Positions 1 to 5,911 of a stretch of DNA of 6,313 bases are shown in pieces. The translations under genes and the position numbers were made by a program. This stretch comes from a candidate division CSSED10-310 bacterium (GTDB taxonomy: Bacteria; CSSED10-310; JAFGDC01), in contig JAFGDC010000306.1 in the NCBI GenBank assembly GCA_016932295.1, positions 1 through 6,313 of the forward strand, in the 5' to 3' direction. Within the stretch, counting starts at the first letter, position 1. Each line of letters begins with the position of its first letter. Below the pieces are notes generated by a model. It was not told where the DNA came from. It saw only the letters and a program-made list of their open reading frames with translations, and did not search any database.

Positions 1-354
1 GCCGTTGGTGTCGCCGCCCACCGAATCATCACGGATGGAGGTGAAACAGATCGGATCACCCGCTGTTCCTTGTGCATCCAGGATGCCGTACACCAGGAGC
101 CGCACGGTGTACTGGTAGCCGCCGGAGTATGACCCGTGATTGTACTGAAACTTCACGATCGCGCCGGGCTCGAGAGTCAGGGTGCTCCCCGCGCTGACCG
201 TCACATCGCTGTCGATCACATATGGACTGTCAATTGCCGTCCATGTGGTATCGACCGATATGGTTCCCGAAACATGGGTTTCAGCCAGCCCACAGGTCGC
301 TAACACCAGGCTCGTGAACACCATGAAACAAAGGGAAATACGCAATCTGCTCAT
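1..354 (-). CDS. Secreted beta-helix-type protein, N-terminal part (3' end off the window)
   Basis: This frame is open from an ATG at 354 to the left edge, giving 118 residues with no stop, so the gene is cut by the window. A GGAGGAG ribosome site (361-367) lies 6 nt before the ATG and fixes the start. Residues 1-24 form a Sec signal peptide: basic MSRLR, a hydrophobic core, and likely cleavage after GLA (24). The Cys at 21 is a poor lipobox match, so I prefer secretion over lipidation. Residues 30-70 contain the pattern DTTWTAIDSPYVI, DVTVSAGSTLTLEPGAIVKF and then, at 87-105, a LVYGILDAQGTAGDPICFTS block. By recall, this is the typical N-terminal edge of secreted right-handed parallel beta-helix proteins, where a capping strand is followed by 'G.L.a.Gt...pI.Ft' coils. 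The rest of the protein, including any catalytic or anchoring domain, is not visible. The family assignment is inference from these motifs; polysaccharide binding or cleavage, or adhesion, are possible roles. Confidence 0.78.
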   Translation of the reverse strand, partial: MSRLRISLCFMVFTSLVLATCGLAETHVSGTISVDTTWTAIDSPYVIDSDVTVSAGSTLTLEPGAIVKFQYNHGSYSGGYQYTVRLLVYGILDAQGTAGDPICFTSIRDDSVGGDTNG

Positions 355-360
355 TCAAAA

Positions 361-367
361 CTCCTCC
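361..367 (-). promoter_or_regulatory. Ribosome binding site of the beta-helix gene
   Basis: On the minus strand this reads GGAGGAG, an almost perfect anti-16S match. It sits 6 nt before the ATG at 354 and is the main support for calling the truncated gene that runs off the left edge. Confidence 0.8.
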
Positions 368-368
368 T

Positions 369-436
369 GATCGTCCAACTCGAAAGACATCGGTCCAACT
401 CGAAAGGGATCGGTCTGACTCGAAAGCATCGGTCCA
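369..436. repeat. Three imperfect 19-20 bp tandem repeats in the leader of the beta-helix gene
   Basis: The core actcgaaag occurs at 378, 398 and 418, exactly 20 bp apart, and each copy is followed by a variant of atcggtcca. The units are 378-397, 398-417 and 418-436. A partial copy (gatcgtcca, 369-377) precedes them. The second unit ends in tctg instead of tcca, and the third has lost one base. The array lies between the promoter candidate (508-536) and the ribosome site (361-367) of the minus-strand beta-helix gene, so it is either untranslated leader or an operator array. The 20 bp period is close to two helical turns. It encodes nothing obvious on either strand. Confidence 0.75.
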
Positions 437-724
437 TGGGAACCGTCAGCTTTGGGAATAAAATCCAGCCAGAAAGCCCGAAGTCCAGGCTTACGCGGGC
501 GTTAGGCTTATTAACGTGATTCTTTGGCCTTGTCAAACAAATTTCGATTTTTTACACGCTGCGGAGAAAAACCTTTCCAACTCTGGTGTAAAACTCTAAC
601 TACTTGTATTATCTATTGCTTCTCAGTCAGTCGAATGACGCAACCAAGCCCGTCCGGGGAACGCAATTCGCATCAGAGGAAGTGTCTCACGCTGCTGTCG
701 AGGTCGAGTTCAGCCTCCAGTTTG
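437..724. other. Non-coding stretch between the beta-helix gene and the lipoprotein gene
   Basis: Together with the repeats and ribosome site, this makes a 370 bp gene-free region (355-724). Apart from the promoter candidate at 508-536 I find no supported gene. Short open frames crossing it lack ribosome sites and recognisable sequence. No clear rho-independent terminator follows the lipoprotein stop at 725. The only inverted repeat noted is a 4 bp gtca/tgac pair within about 624-640, too weak to call. Confidence 0.6.
508..536 (-). promoter_or_regulatory. Sigma70-type promoter candidate for the beta-helix gene
   Basis: On the minus strand a perfect -35 TTGACA (531-536) is followed after 17 bp by TAATAA (508-513). 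The overlapping hexamer GTTAAT (510-515) matches the -10 consensus better (4 of 6) but leaves a 15 bp spacer. Transcription would start near 500, giving a leader of about 145 nt that includes the tandem repeats. The surrounding 500-620 stretch is more AT-rich than the flanking genes, as expected of a promoter region. No transcript evidence is available. Confidence 0.5.
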
Positions 725-1453
725 TCAGGCGCCGATATCCCGGTAGAGCAGCAGCGCCGCGGCGGCCGCCGCCACGGCGGCGCGGGGTTCTCCCGACAAT
801 GCCGGATGGAGCCACACGGCGCCATCATTGATGACCTCGACTGCGGCGATGGTGGCGCCGTCCATGGTGAAAACGTAGCCGGTGGGGTCCGAAAGGGGGA
901 TGTCCGAACCTTCGAGAGCGTTGGAACCAGCCACATCGATGACCGTTTCACCGCGGATCAGGGTTCCTTCCATGAGGCCGCCGGAAGCCAGTTCCTCACC
1001 CATCGCCAGCCACCACCTGTCGTCCGTGCCCAACGGTTCCAGCGTGCAAAGGAAGGACGATCGATAGTCCACATCCACGGTCAGCCTGCCGCCGTAAACG
1101 TCTTCGAACCTGATTTCCTCCTTTTCCACGCCGGTGGCGCAATGGCAGTGCCAGCCACGGGCGTCGAGCTCCTGGATAAAATACTCGAACCGTTGTCGCG
1201 CCCGGGAATTCCTGAACCACATGAACTCGATGGAAGTGGTACTTGTCCACTCCCGGCGGACTCCGGTCACCCGGTAGGGTCCGAAGTCGAGAGACTCTTT
1301 CAGTTTCAGTCCCTGTCTGCCGCGCACCGGCATCTCCAGATCCGGCATGGCCAGCTCCGCCGGCAACCGCATGCGCGCCGGCAGGCAGCCCATCGCCGTC
1401 CCCAAAACGCATAGAAACACCATCGCTCGTGTCACCATCGACGCCTGTCTCAT
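725..1453 (-). CDS. Predicted lipoprotein of unknown function
   Basis: The gene encodes 242 residues from an ATG at 1453. The sequence GGAGAGGAG (1459-1467) ends 5 nt upstream and decides this start; the two GTG codons just before it would overlap or abut the ribosome site. Residues 9-22 are hydrophobic and end in TAMGC, a fair but not ideal lipobox with Cys23 as the lipidated residue, so the product is probably membrane-anchored on the periplasmic side. Residues 60-140 alternate strands and aromatic residues (EFMWF near 76, WHCHC at 101-105, FEDVYGGRLTVDVDYRSSF at 117-134) and suggest a small mixed alpha/beta domain. Residues 190-222 (TGYVFTMDGATIAAVEVIND, then VWLHP) read like a last strand pair, followed by an alanine-rich tail (225-233). 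I do not recognise a family. Reading frame, ribosome site and signal sequence support a real gene; the function is open. It is downstream of two cytoplasmic-protein genes but has its own promoter candidate at 1505-1534. Confidence 0.75.
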   Translation of the reverse strand: MRQASMVTRAMVFLCVLGTAMGCLPARMRLPAELAMPDLEMPVRGRQGLKLKESLDFGPYRVTGVRREWTSTTSIEFMWFRNSRARQRFEYFIQELDARGWHCHCATGVEKEEIRFEDVYGGRLTVDVDYRSSFLCTLEPLGTDDRWWLAMGEELASGGLMEGTLIRGETVIDVAGSNALEGSDIPLSDPTGYVFTMDGATIAAVEVINDGAVWLHPALSGEPRAAVAAAAAALLLYRDIGA

Positions 1454-1458
1454 CACCA

Positions 1459-1467
1459 CTCCTCTCC
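1459..1467 (-). promoter_or_regulatory. Ribosome site deciding the lipoprotein start
   Basis: On the minus strand this reads GGAGAGGAG and is followed by 5 nt and then ATG at 1453. The longer reading with GTG at 1459 would place the start codon inside the ribosome site, so the ATG is preferred. Confidence 0.65.
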
Positions 1468-1504
1468 ACGGTCGTCCGGAATGTTTCGTCTATTGCGTTT
1501 CTGG

Positions 1505-1534
1505 ATCATGCCAACCGATACCCACACCTGTCAA
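1505..1534 (-). promoter_or_regulatory. Sigma70-type promoter candidate for the lipoprotein gene
   Basis: The minus strand has a perfect TTGACA (1529-1534), an 18 bp spacer and CATGAT (1505-1510), four of six matches to TATAAT. The predicted start near 1498 gives a leader of about 45 nt before the ATG at 1453. It lies in the 117 bp gap after the DUF2007-like gene, so the lipoprotein may be transcribed independently of the two genes upstream. Confidence 0.5.
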
Positions 1535-1570
1535 CGAGGCTGATGGACGGCCGAGCAGCGGCAGCCGGTT

Positions 1571-1891
1571 TCACAACCGCTCCCGGCCGCATTGCCAACA
1601 CTGGGTGAACCGGCCGTCCAGCAGCTCCCCGCAGTCCGGGCAACACCACTCAGGCAACTCTGCATCCATCCTTTTCACTTCTTCAAGCACTACTTCTTCA
1701 AGCACAACACGTGCCTCCCCATACCGCTCATCCGCCACCCACAGCTCCACCCACACTTCATTAGGCGGCAGTTCACCCACGGCTCCCGCCAGGTTCTCCT
1801 TCATCACCTCGGTCTCGATACCGAAACCCAGCATGACATTTCTGACATGGTGCACGATGGCGCTGTTGGGATGACTGTACAGTTTTTTCAT
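1571..1891 (-). CDS. DUF2007-like protein with C-terminal zinc ribbon
   Basis: The 106-residue product starts at ATG 1891, with GGAG (1899-1902) 7 nt upstream. Residues 1-67 match the DUF2007 pattern as I know it. An opening MKKLYSHPNSAIVHHVRNVM proposes a first strand and helix, then GFGIETEV, a variable loop, PPNEVWVELWVADERYGEAR, and a helix. This is a small ferredoxin-like or GlnB-like fold often labelled 'putative signal transducing protein', without an established biochemical role. Residues 84-101 form a CPDC-x10-CWQC zinc ribbon (Cys84, 87, 98, 101) that probably binds one zinc ion. The helix between them contains a perfect five-residue duplication, VVLEE-VVLEE (62-71), also visible in the DNA. 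The product should be cytoplasmic. The start is 35 bp after the yciH stop on the same strand, so the two are probably one transcript. The DUF2007 label is by motif recall, not by search. Confidence 0.82.
   Translation of the reverse strand: MKKLYSHPNSAIVHHVRNVMLGFGIETEVMKENLAGAVGELPPNEVWVELWVADERYGEARVVLEEVVLEEVKRMDAELPEWCCPDCGELLDGRFTQCWQCGRERL
1677..1706. repeat. 15 bp tandem duplication inside the DUF2007-like gene
   Basis: Two adjacent 15 bp copies (1677-1691 and 1692-1706) of acttcttcaagcact differ only in their last base. The duplication is in frame and yields the VVLEE-VVLEE helix repeat (residues 62-71) on the minus strand. Near identity at the DNA level, including wobble positions, suggests a recent slippage or duplication event that lengthens the linker helix before the zinc ribbon. 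Confidence 0.8.
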
Positions 1892-1926
1892 GAGATCACT
1901 CCAGTCTTAACCGGCGCCGGTTCGGA

Positions 1927-2280
1927 TCAACCGCCGGCGCGCCGGGCTTCGATGTTCCGCCGGGCAAGCTCCGCCATCACCTCATCGCGGTGATCACCCT
2001 GAATTTCTATCACGCCATTCTTCACCGCGCCGCCGGCGCCGCAGCGCTTTTTCAGCTCGCCAGCCAGGCGCTTCATGGTTTCATCGTCCATATTCAACCC
2101 GCTGATGGTCGTGACGGTCTTGCCTTTTCTCCCCTTGGTTTCCCTTCGCACCCTGGCCATTCCATCTCCCGCCGGCAGCCGGCGTTTCCTGTCACACCTG
2201 CATGCCGCCTTGGGGAAACCGCACTCCGGACACATGCGTCCTTTTTCGGATGAAAACACCAATCGAAATTCCTCGATCAT
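1927..2280 (-). CDS. yciH: Sui1/eIF1-family translation factor YciH with N-terminal zinc knuckle
   Basis: The product is 117 residues from ATG 2280. The frame stays open upstream to 2370, but AGGAGG (2285-2290) lies just before ATG 2280, and the added 30 residues are Arg/Gly-rich and unlike the family. YciH is the bacterial homologue of eukaryotic initiation factor 1. In E. coli it is linked to discrimination of start sites on the 30S subunit and to stress-related inhibition of translation. Visible motifs are TKGRKGKTVTTISGL (48-62), the core basic loop and strand, then LAGELKKRCGAGGAVKNG (72-89) and IEIQGDHRDEV (91-101), all highly characteristic, with the usual GG ending. Residues 17-29 carry CPEC-x6-CRC (Cys17, 20, 27, 29), a likely zinc knuckle that the E. 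coli protein lacks but some homologues have. The length is normal. It is the first gene of a probable two-gene unit with the DUF2007-like protein. Confidence 0.93.
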   Translation of the reverse strand: MIEEFRLVFSSEKGRMCPECGFPKAACRCDRKRRLPAGDGMARVRRETKGRKGKTVTTISGLNMDDETMKRLAGELKKRCGAGGAVKNGVIEIQGDHRDEVMAELARRNIEARRAGG

Positions 2281-2284
2281 TCCG

Positions 2285-2290
2285 CCTCCT
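2285..2290 (-). promoter_or_regulatory. Ribosome site deciding the yciH start
   Basis: The minus strand reads AGGAGG, 4 nt before ATG 2280. The spacing is slightly tight but the match is perfect. It argues against the longer open frame that begins at 2370. Confidence 0.7.
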
Positions 2291-2301
2291 CGATACCCTC
2301 C

Positions 2302-2316
2302 AGGGGAGCGACCCCT
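2302..2316. promoter_or_regulatory. Short perfect inverted repeat upstream of yciH
   Basis: AGGGG and CCCCT arms surround a 5 nt centre (AGCGA). GATA (2292) and TATC (2316) flank it as a more distant mirrored pair. It sits 22 bp upstream of the yciH start and just downstream of a TATACT hexamer (minus strand, 2325-2330) that could be a -10, although I see no good -35 with it. It could be a leader hairpin or an operator half-site pair, or chance. Confidence 0.3.
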
Positions 2317-2415
2317 ATCAGTCAAGTATACGTCCTCGAACCGGCGAATGCAGCCCTGATCCATTCTCACCAGGATACTGCCGGCGAACGGGAACGGCCT
2401 CCCCTGGATGTTCGT

Positions 2416-2444
2416 TTGCCTTTTACGATGACCTTGGCTATATA
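2416..2444 (+). promoter_or_regulatory. Sigma70-type promoter candidate for the M14 peptidase gene
   Basis: TTGCCT (2416-2421), a 17 bp spacer and TATATA (2439-2444) make a plausible promoter; the overlapping TATAAA (2441-2446) matches better but has a 19 bp spacer. Transcription would begin near 2451, leaving a leader of about 27 nt that contains the AAGGAGG ribosome site (2466-2472). The short AT-rich block stands out against the GC-rich surroundings. Confidence 0.55.
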
Positions 2445-2477
2445 AAACTTGGATGATCGTGGTGGAAGGAGGAATTG

Positions 2478-5400
2478 ATGAAGACCAAGTCAGGGTATAC
2501 GGCAGTGCTGCTTCTTATTGCGGTTCTTGTGGTGGCGCCGGTGGAGGCCGGATGGCCTCCGACGATGCGAGTTGCCATTCCTATCGTGAGTGCGAATGAC
2601 ATGCTGCGTCTTTACCAGTTGCGTATTTATCTGGTGGGTCGCGAACCGGCCGGGGACCTGCTGGCGGAGGTCGATGCATCCGATTATGCAGCGCTTCTGA
2701 GCGCCGGCTTCTCGCCCAGGGTCGTGTTGGCTGACCTGCGCACCGAACGGGACGAGATTCTGGCCGCCGGGCGCGGCGATGACTCCGAGTACCATTCTTA
2801 CGCGGAGGTGACCGCCGATCTCCAGGCATTGGCCGCGAACCATCCCGACATCTGCGCCATCGGTTCCGCGGGACAAAGCATCCAGGGACGTGAACAATGG
2901 ATCGTCAAGATTTCTGACAACGTGACCGTGAACGAGGCCGAACCAGGAGTACGATTCGACGGCAACATTCACGGTGATGAGAAGATCAGCCAGGAAGTCG
3001 CCTATCTCTTCGCCGAGTCATTGGTGGAGGATTACGGCACGGATCCAACGATAACCGGCATTGTGGACCATCTGGAGATATGGATCATGCCCTGTGTCAA
3101 TCCTGACGGCATGACCATGGGCACCAGATACAATGCCAACGGCGTGGACTGCAACCGAGACTACGGTATCCAGTGGAACGGCGACGGCGGCAGCTCGTCA
3201 CCGTTCTCGCAACAGGAAACCAGGAACATGGCGGAATACATCCTGGCGCGTCCCTACGTGATGTCCATGACCTACCATTCCGGCACCGAACTGTTCATCT
3301 GGTCTTGGTGCTATACCGATGACCGTCCCCCCAGTTACATGGAACACAGCCATATCCAGACCAACTACTCCGCGCTGTCCGATTACTCCGGCGGCCAGTG
3401 CGGCTGGGTGCTTTACAATGTCAACGGCGGTTCCATGGACTATGACCTGGCTGTCAATGGGGCACTCGGACAATGCGTGGAACTCTCCTACACCAAGACG
3501 CCCCCTGCCTCGCAAATCGATTCATATTTCAATCGCAACGTGGAGGGCACGTGGTTCATGCTGGAAGAAGCGGCTTACGGCATCCACGGGACCATCACCG
3601 GCACCGGCGGTCAACCGGTGGCGGCCATCGCCCGGGTGGAGATGTACAACGATCTCGGCGGGTTGGCCTATGCCGATCCCGAACTGGGTGATCTCCACAA
3701 GTACCTGCGGCCGGGAACCTATGACCTGCTGGTCTGGGCCAACGACCACGAACCACAGATGGTGCCAGGGCTGATCGTCCAGAACCAGGCGGTCACCTCG
3801 TTCGGCGTCCAGCTCACCCCCGCCGGTGACGGTTATGTCTACCGGGTGATCATATGTAACGATACAAGCTACGGCGATACCAATCATACCATCACCTTCG
3901 ACGCCGTCGGTCCACCGGACGGCGCATATTACTCCATCGGCGTAAACGGCTACATCGTCCTGGACATGGGTGAAAACACCGCTATCTGGGATCGAGACGG
4001 CATCGATTTCACGGTGGTTGAAGGCGATGGCACGGCTGAAGGGTACGAGGTGCGAGCGGCCGCCGACTGGCGGGGACCATGGTTCATGGTGGGCACCGGT
4101 TCCGGCACCCAGGATTTCGATCTGGGCGTCACGCCGCTGGATGAAGCCCGTTACATCAAGCTCATCGACGATGGAGACGGCTCCTCGACAGCCGCTGATC
4201 CCGGCTTCGATCTCGATGCAATCGTCACCACCCACATCGTTCCCGGCTGCGGCTTCCTTGTCCTGGACGCCCAGCGCTACGCCTGTGATGCCACGGTAGG
4301 CATGGAACTGATCGATGCCGACATGAATCTCCATCCCGGCCAGTTGGACGAAGTGACTGTGCAGGTAACCAGCGACAGCGATCCAACCGGGGAAAGCGTG
4401 ACCCTGGTGGAAACGGCGCCGGACAGCGGCGACTTCACCGGCGCGGTCGGCCTGACCGGCAGCGGCGGCGCCGGCATGGTGACGGTGAGTCACGATGACA
4501 CGTTGATGGTGACCTACCAGGATGCCGATTGTCAGGGCGCGCCTCAGGTGGTAAGTCTGGACGCCGTAGTGGATTGTGAAAGCCCATTGATCATCGATGT
4601 CCAGGTCGTCGAGGTGAGCGCGGAAAGCGCGGAACTGACATGGGAAACGGACGAACCGGCGGCCGGGCTGATCCGTTACGGCGATACCTATCCGCCTCAG
4701 ATGGAGGTGACCGCTGGCGCGTTTACCACGGCGCACATGGTACGTGTGGAGGGGTTGGAAAACTGCACCTATTACATTTTCGAGGTGGAAGCGGTGGACG
4801 AGGCCGGTAATTCGGTGGTGGATGACCACTGCGGTGAGTTCTACCACTTCACCACGCTGGAACGGCATATACTGTTGCAGGAAACCATGGACGCCGATCC
4901 GGGTTGGAACACGCAGGGGCAGTGGGCCTGGGGGCAACCTACCGGGCAGGGCGGCGAGTACGGCGAACCGGATCCCACCAGCGGGTACACGGGAAGCACT
5001 GTGTGTGGGTACAATCTGAACGGCGATTACCCGAACAGCATGCCGGTGTACTACCTTACCACCACGGTGTTCGACTGTTCGGAGGCACAACAGGTGACCC
5101 TGGAGTTCGAGCGATGGCTGGGAGTCGAACAGCCGACCTACGATCACGCCTCGCTGCAGGTGAGCGGCAACGGCGGAGCCAGTTGGCAGGAGGTCTGGCA
5201 GAACACCTCGACGTTGAACGGCGGCGCGTGGGAGCACATGAGCCACGAGTTGACGCAATGGGCCGCCGGGCACGCGGCGGTGCAGGTGCGCTGGGGCATG
5301 GGTCCCACCGACAGTGGATGGCGCTATTGCGGGTGGAATATTGATGACGTGGTACTCTCCTACACGACGGAATGCGTGGTGGATACACCGACACCGCGAC

Positions 5401-5852
5401 CGGCGACAGCCACTCCACCACCCGGAACACCGACCTGGGCGCTACCCACCGAAACACCACCCATGACGCCACCCGCGACGCCGACGCCCGGGGGGCAGCC
5501 GGACACGGTGGTGCTGGACCTGGTGTTGAACCAGGACATGTTCCATGCCAATGATCCCTTCGTGCTGGGCAGGAGAGCCTGGAACCCGGGACCGGTGCTC
5601 ACGCTGGAGGAATGGATCGTATTGGATGTGTACGGCGCGTACTGGTTCTGGCCCGACTGGACCATGACGCCCGACTCGGCGTTGGTCACCTTGCCGTCAC
5701 GGGAATACGTGTATGATGTCCGGCTTCAGTTCCAGTGGCCAGAAGGCGATTACGGCAGCCTGACAGGGCTGTTGTTCTGGGGCGCTTTCATCGAACCGGG
5801 TACCGCCAATCTCGTGGGTGAATACGACTGGGTGACGTTCGGATTTGATTGA
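2478..5852 (+). CDS. Secreted multidomain M14 zinc carboxypeptidase
   Basis: The product has 1124 residues from ATG 2478, with AAGGAGG 5 nt upstream; an in-frame TTG at 2475 is less likely. Residues 1-24 are a Sec signal peptide cut after VEA. Residues 25-100 look like a propeptide. Residues 105-362 are an M14 peptidase of the carboxypeptidase D/E type, which removes C-terminal amino acids from peptides. Zinc ligands are His165 and Glu168 (HGDE) and His267 (YHSG). Substrate-binding residues are Arg217, Asn226 and Arg227 (CNRDYG), with Tyr322, and the catalytic Glu is 335 (VELSYTK). The NPDG motif is at 208-211. All key residues are present, so it should be active. Residues 368-450 are a transthyretin-like domain, normal after this type of catalytic domain. 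Then come a beta-sandwich module (451-588), a Cys-bounded module (591-700), fibronectin type III (703-794), a MAM- or jelly-roll-like module with a WNIDDV signature (796-966), a Pro/Thr linker (967-1008) and a C-terminal module (1009-1124). The modules suggest binding to surfaces or polymers outside the cell. There is no LPxTG motif or C-terminal membrane segment. Confidence 0.94.
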   Translation: MKTKSGYTAVLLLIAVLVVAPVEAGWPPTMRVAIPIVSANDMLRLYQLRIYLVGREPAGDLLAEVDASDYAALLSAGFSPRVVLADLRTERDEILAAGRGDDSEYHSYAEVTADLQALAANHPDICAIGSAGQSIQGREQWIVKISDNVTVNEAEPGVRFDGNIHGDEKISQEVAYLFAESLVEDYGTDPTITGIVDHLEIWIMPCVNPDGMTMGTRYNANGVDCNRDYGIQWNGDGGSSSPFSQQETRNMAEYILARPYVMSMTYHSGTELFIWSWCYTDDRPPSYMEHSHIQTNYSALSDYSGGQCGWVLYNVNGGSMDYDLAVNGALGQCVELSYTKTPPASQIDSYFNRNVEGTWFMLEEAAYGIHGTITGTGGQPVAAIARVEMYNDLGGLAYADPELGDLHKYLRPGTYDLLVWANDHEPQMVPGLIVQNQAVTSFGVQLTPAGDGYVYRVIICNDTSYGDTNHTITFDAVGPPDGAYYSIGVNGYIVLDMGENTAIWDRDGIDFTVVEGDGTAEGYEVRAAADWRGPWFMVGTGSGTQDFDLGVTPLDEARYIKLIDDGDGSSTAADPGFDLDAIVTTHIVPGCGFLVLDAQRYACDATVGMELIDADMNLHPGQLDEVTVQVTSDSDPTGESVTLVETAPDSGDFTGAVGLTGSGGAGMVTVSHDDTLMVTYQDADCQGAPQVVSLDAVVDCESPLIIDVQVVEVSAESAELTWETDEPAAGLIRYGDTYPPQMEVTAGAFTTAHMVRVEGLENCTYYIFEVEAVDEAGNSVVDDHCGEFYHFTTLERHILLQETMDADPGWNTQGQWAWGQPTGQGGEYGEPDPTSGYTGSTVCGYNLNGDYPNSMPVYYLTTTVFDCSEAQQVTLEFERWLGVEQPTYDHASLQVSGNGGASWQEVWQNTSTLNGGAWEHMSHELTQWAAGHAAVQVRWGMGPTDSGWRYCGWNIDDVVLSYTTECVVDTPTPRPATATPPPGTPTWALPTETPPMTPPATPTPGGQPDTVVLDLVLNQDMFHANDPFVLGRRAWNPGPVLTLEEWIVLDVYGAYWFWPDWTMTPDSALVTLPSREYVYDVRLQFQWPEGDYGSLTGLLFWGAFIEPGTANLVGEYDWVTFGFD

Positions 5853-5867
5853 TCGAAGAGAGCACGC

Positions 5868-5887
5868 GGCGGCACGATCAGGCCGCC
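5868..5887. terminator. GC-rich hairpin between convergent genes
   Basis: GGCGGC (5868-5873) and GCCGCC (5882-5887) can pair around an 8 nt loop. It lies inside the 59 bp gap between the peptidase stop (5852) and the stop of the minus-strand gene (5912), where a bidirectional terminator is expected. No T-tract follows on either strand, so it is at best a weak or factor-assisted terminator. Confidence 0.35.
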
Positions 5888-5911
5888 TGAACACGCAATA
5901 CCCATCCGATC

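Noticed and set aside
371..438. The leader repeats as a CRISPR array
   Set aside because: Units are only 19-20 bp and directly abut with no unique spacers, and no cas gene is in the window.
673..951. Frame ending in DKLEAELDLDSS as the true end of the lipoprotein through a frameshift
   Set aside because: The tail looks protein-like, but the main frame already ends in a plausible hydrophobic and Ala-rich terminus with a stop. Without homologues or reads there is no evidence of a frameshift.
524..1414. A 296-codon open frame on the plus strand opposite the lipoprotein gene
   Set aside because: It starts in the AT-rich non-coding region without a ribosome site, and its composition is shadow-like (His, Arg, Gln rich). 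The minus strand has a ribosome site, a signal sequence and coherent protein.
2281..2370. N-terminal extension of YciH by 30 residues
   Set aside because: A perfect AGGAGG directly precedes the internal ATG at 2280, and the extension is Arg/Gly-rich and unlike the family.
3522..5273. A 583-codon open frame on the minus strand inside the peptidase gene
   Set aside because: It lies wholly antisense to a gene with complete catalytic motifs. It has His/Arg/Gly-biased composition, no recognisable domain and no ribosome site. Long antisense frames are common in GC-rich DNA.
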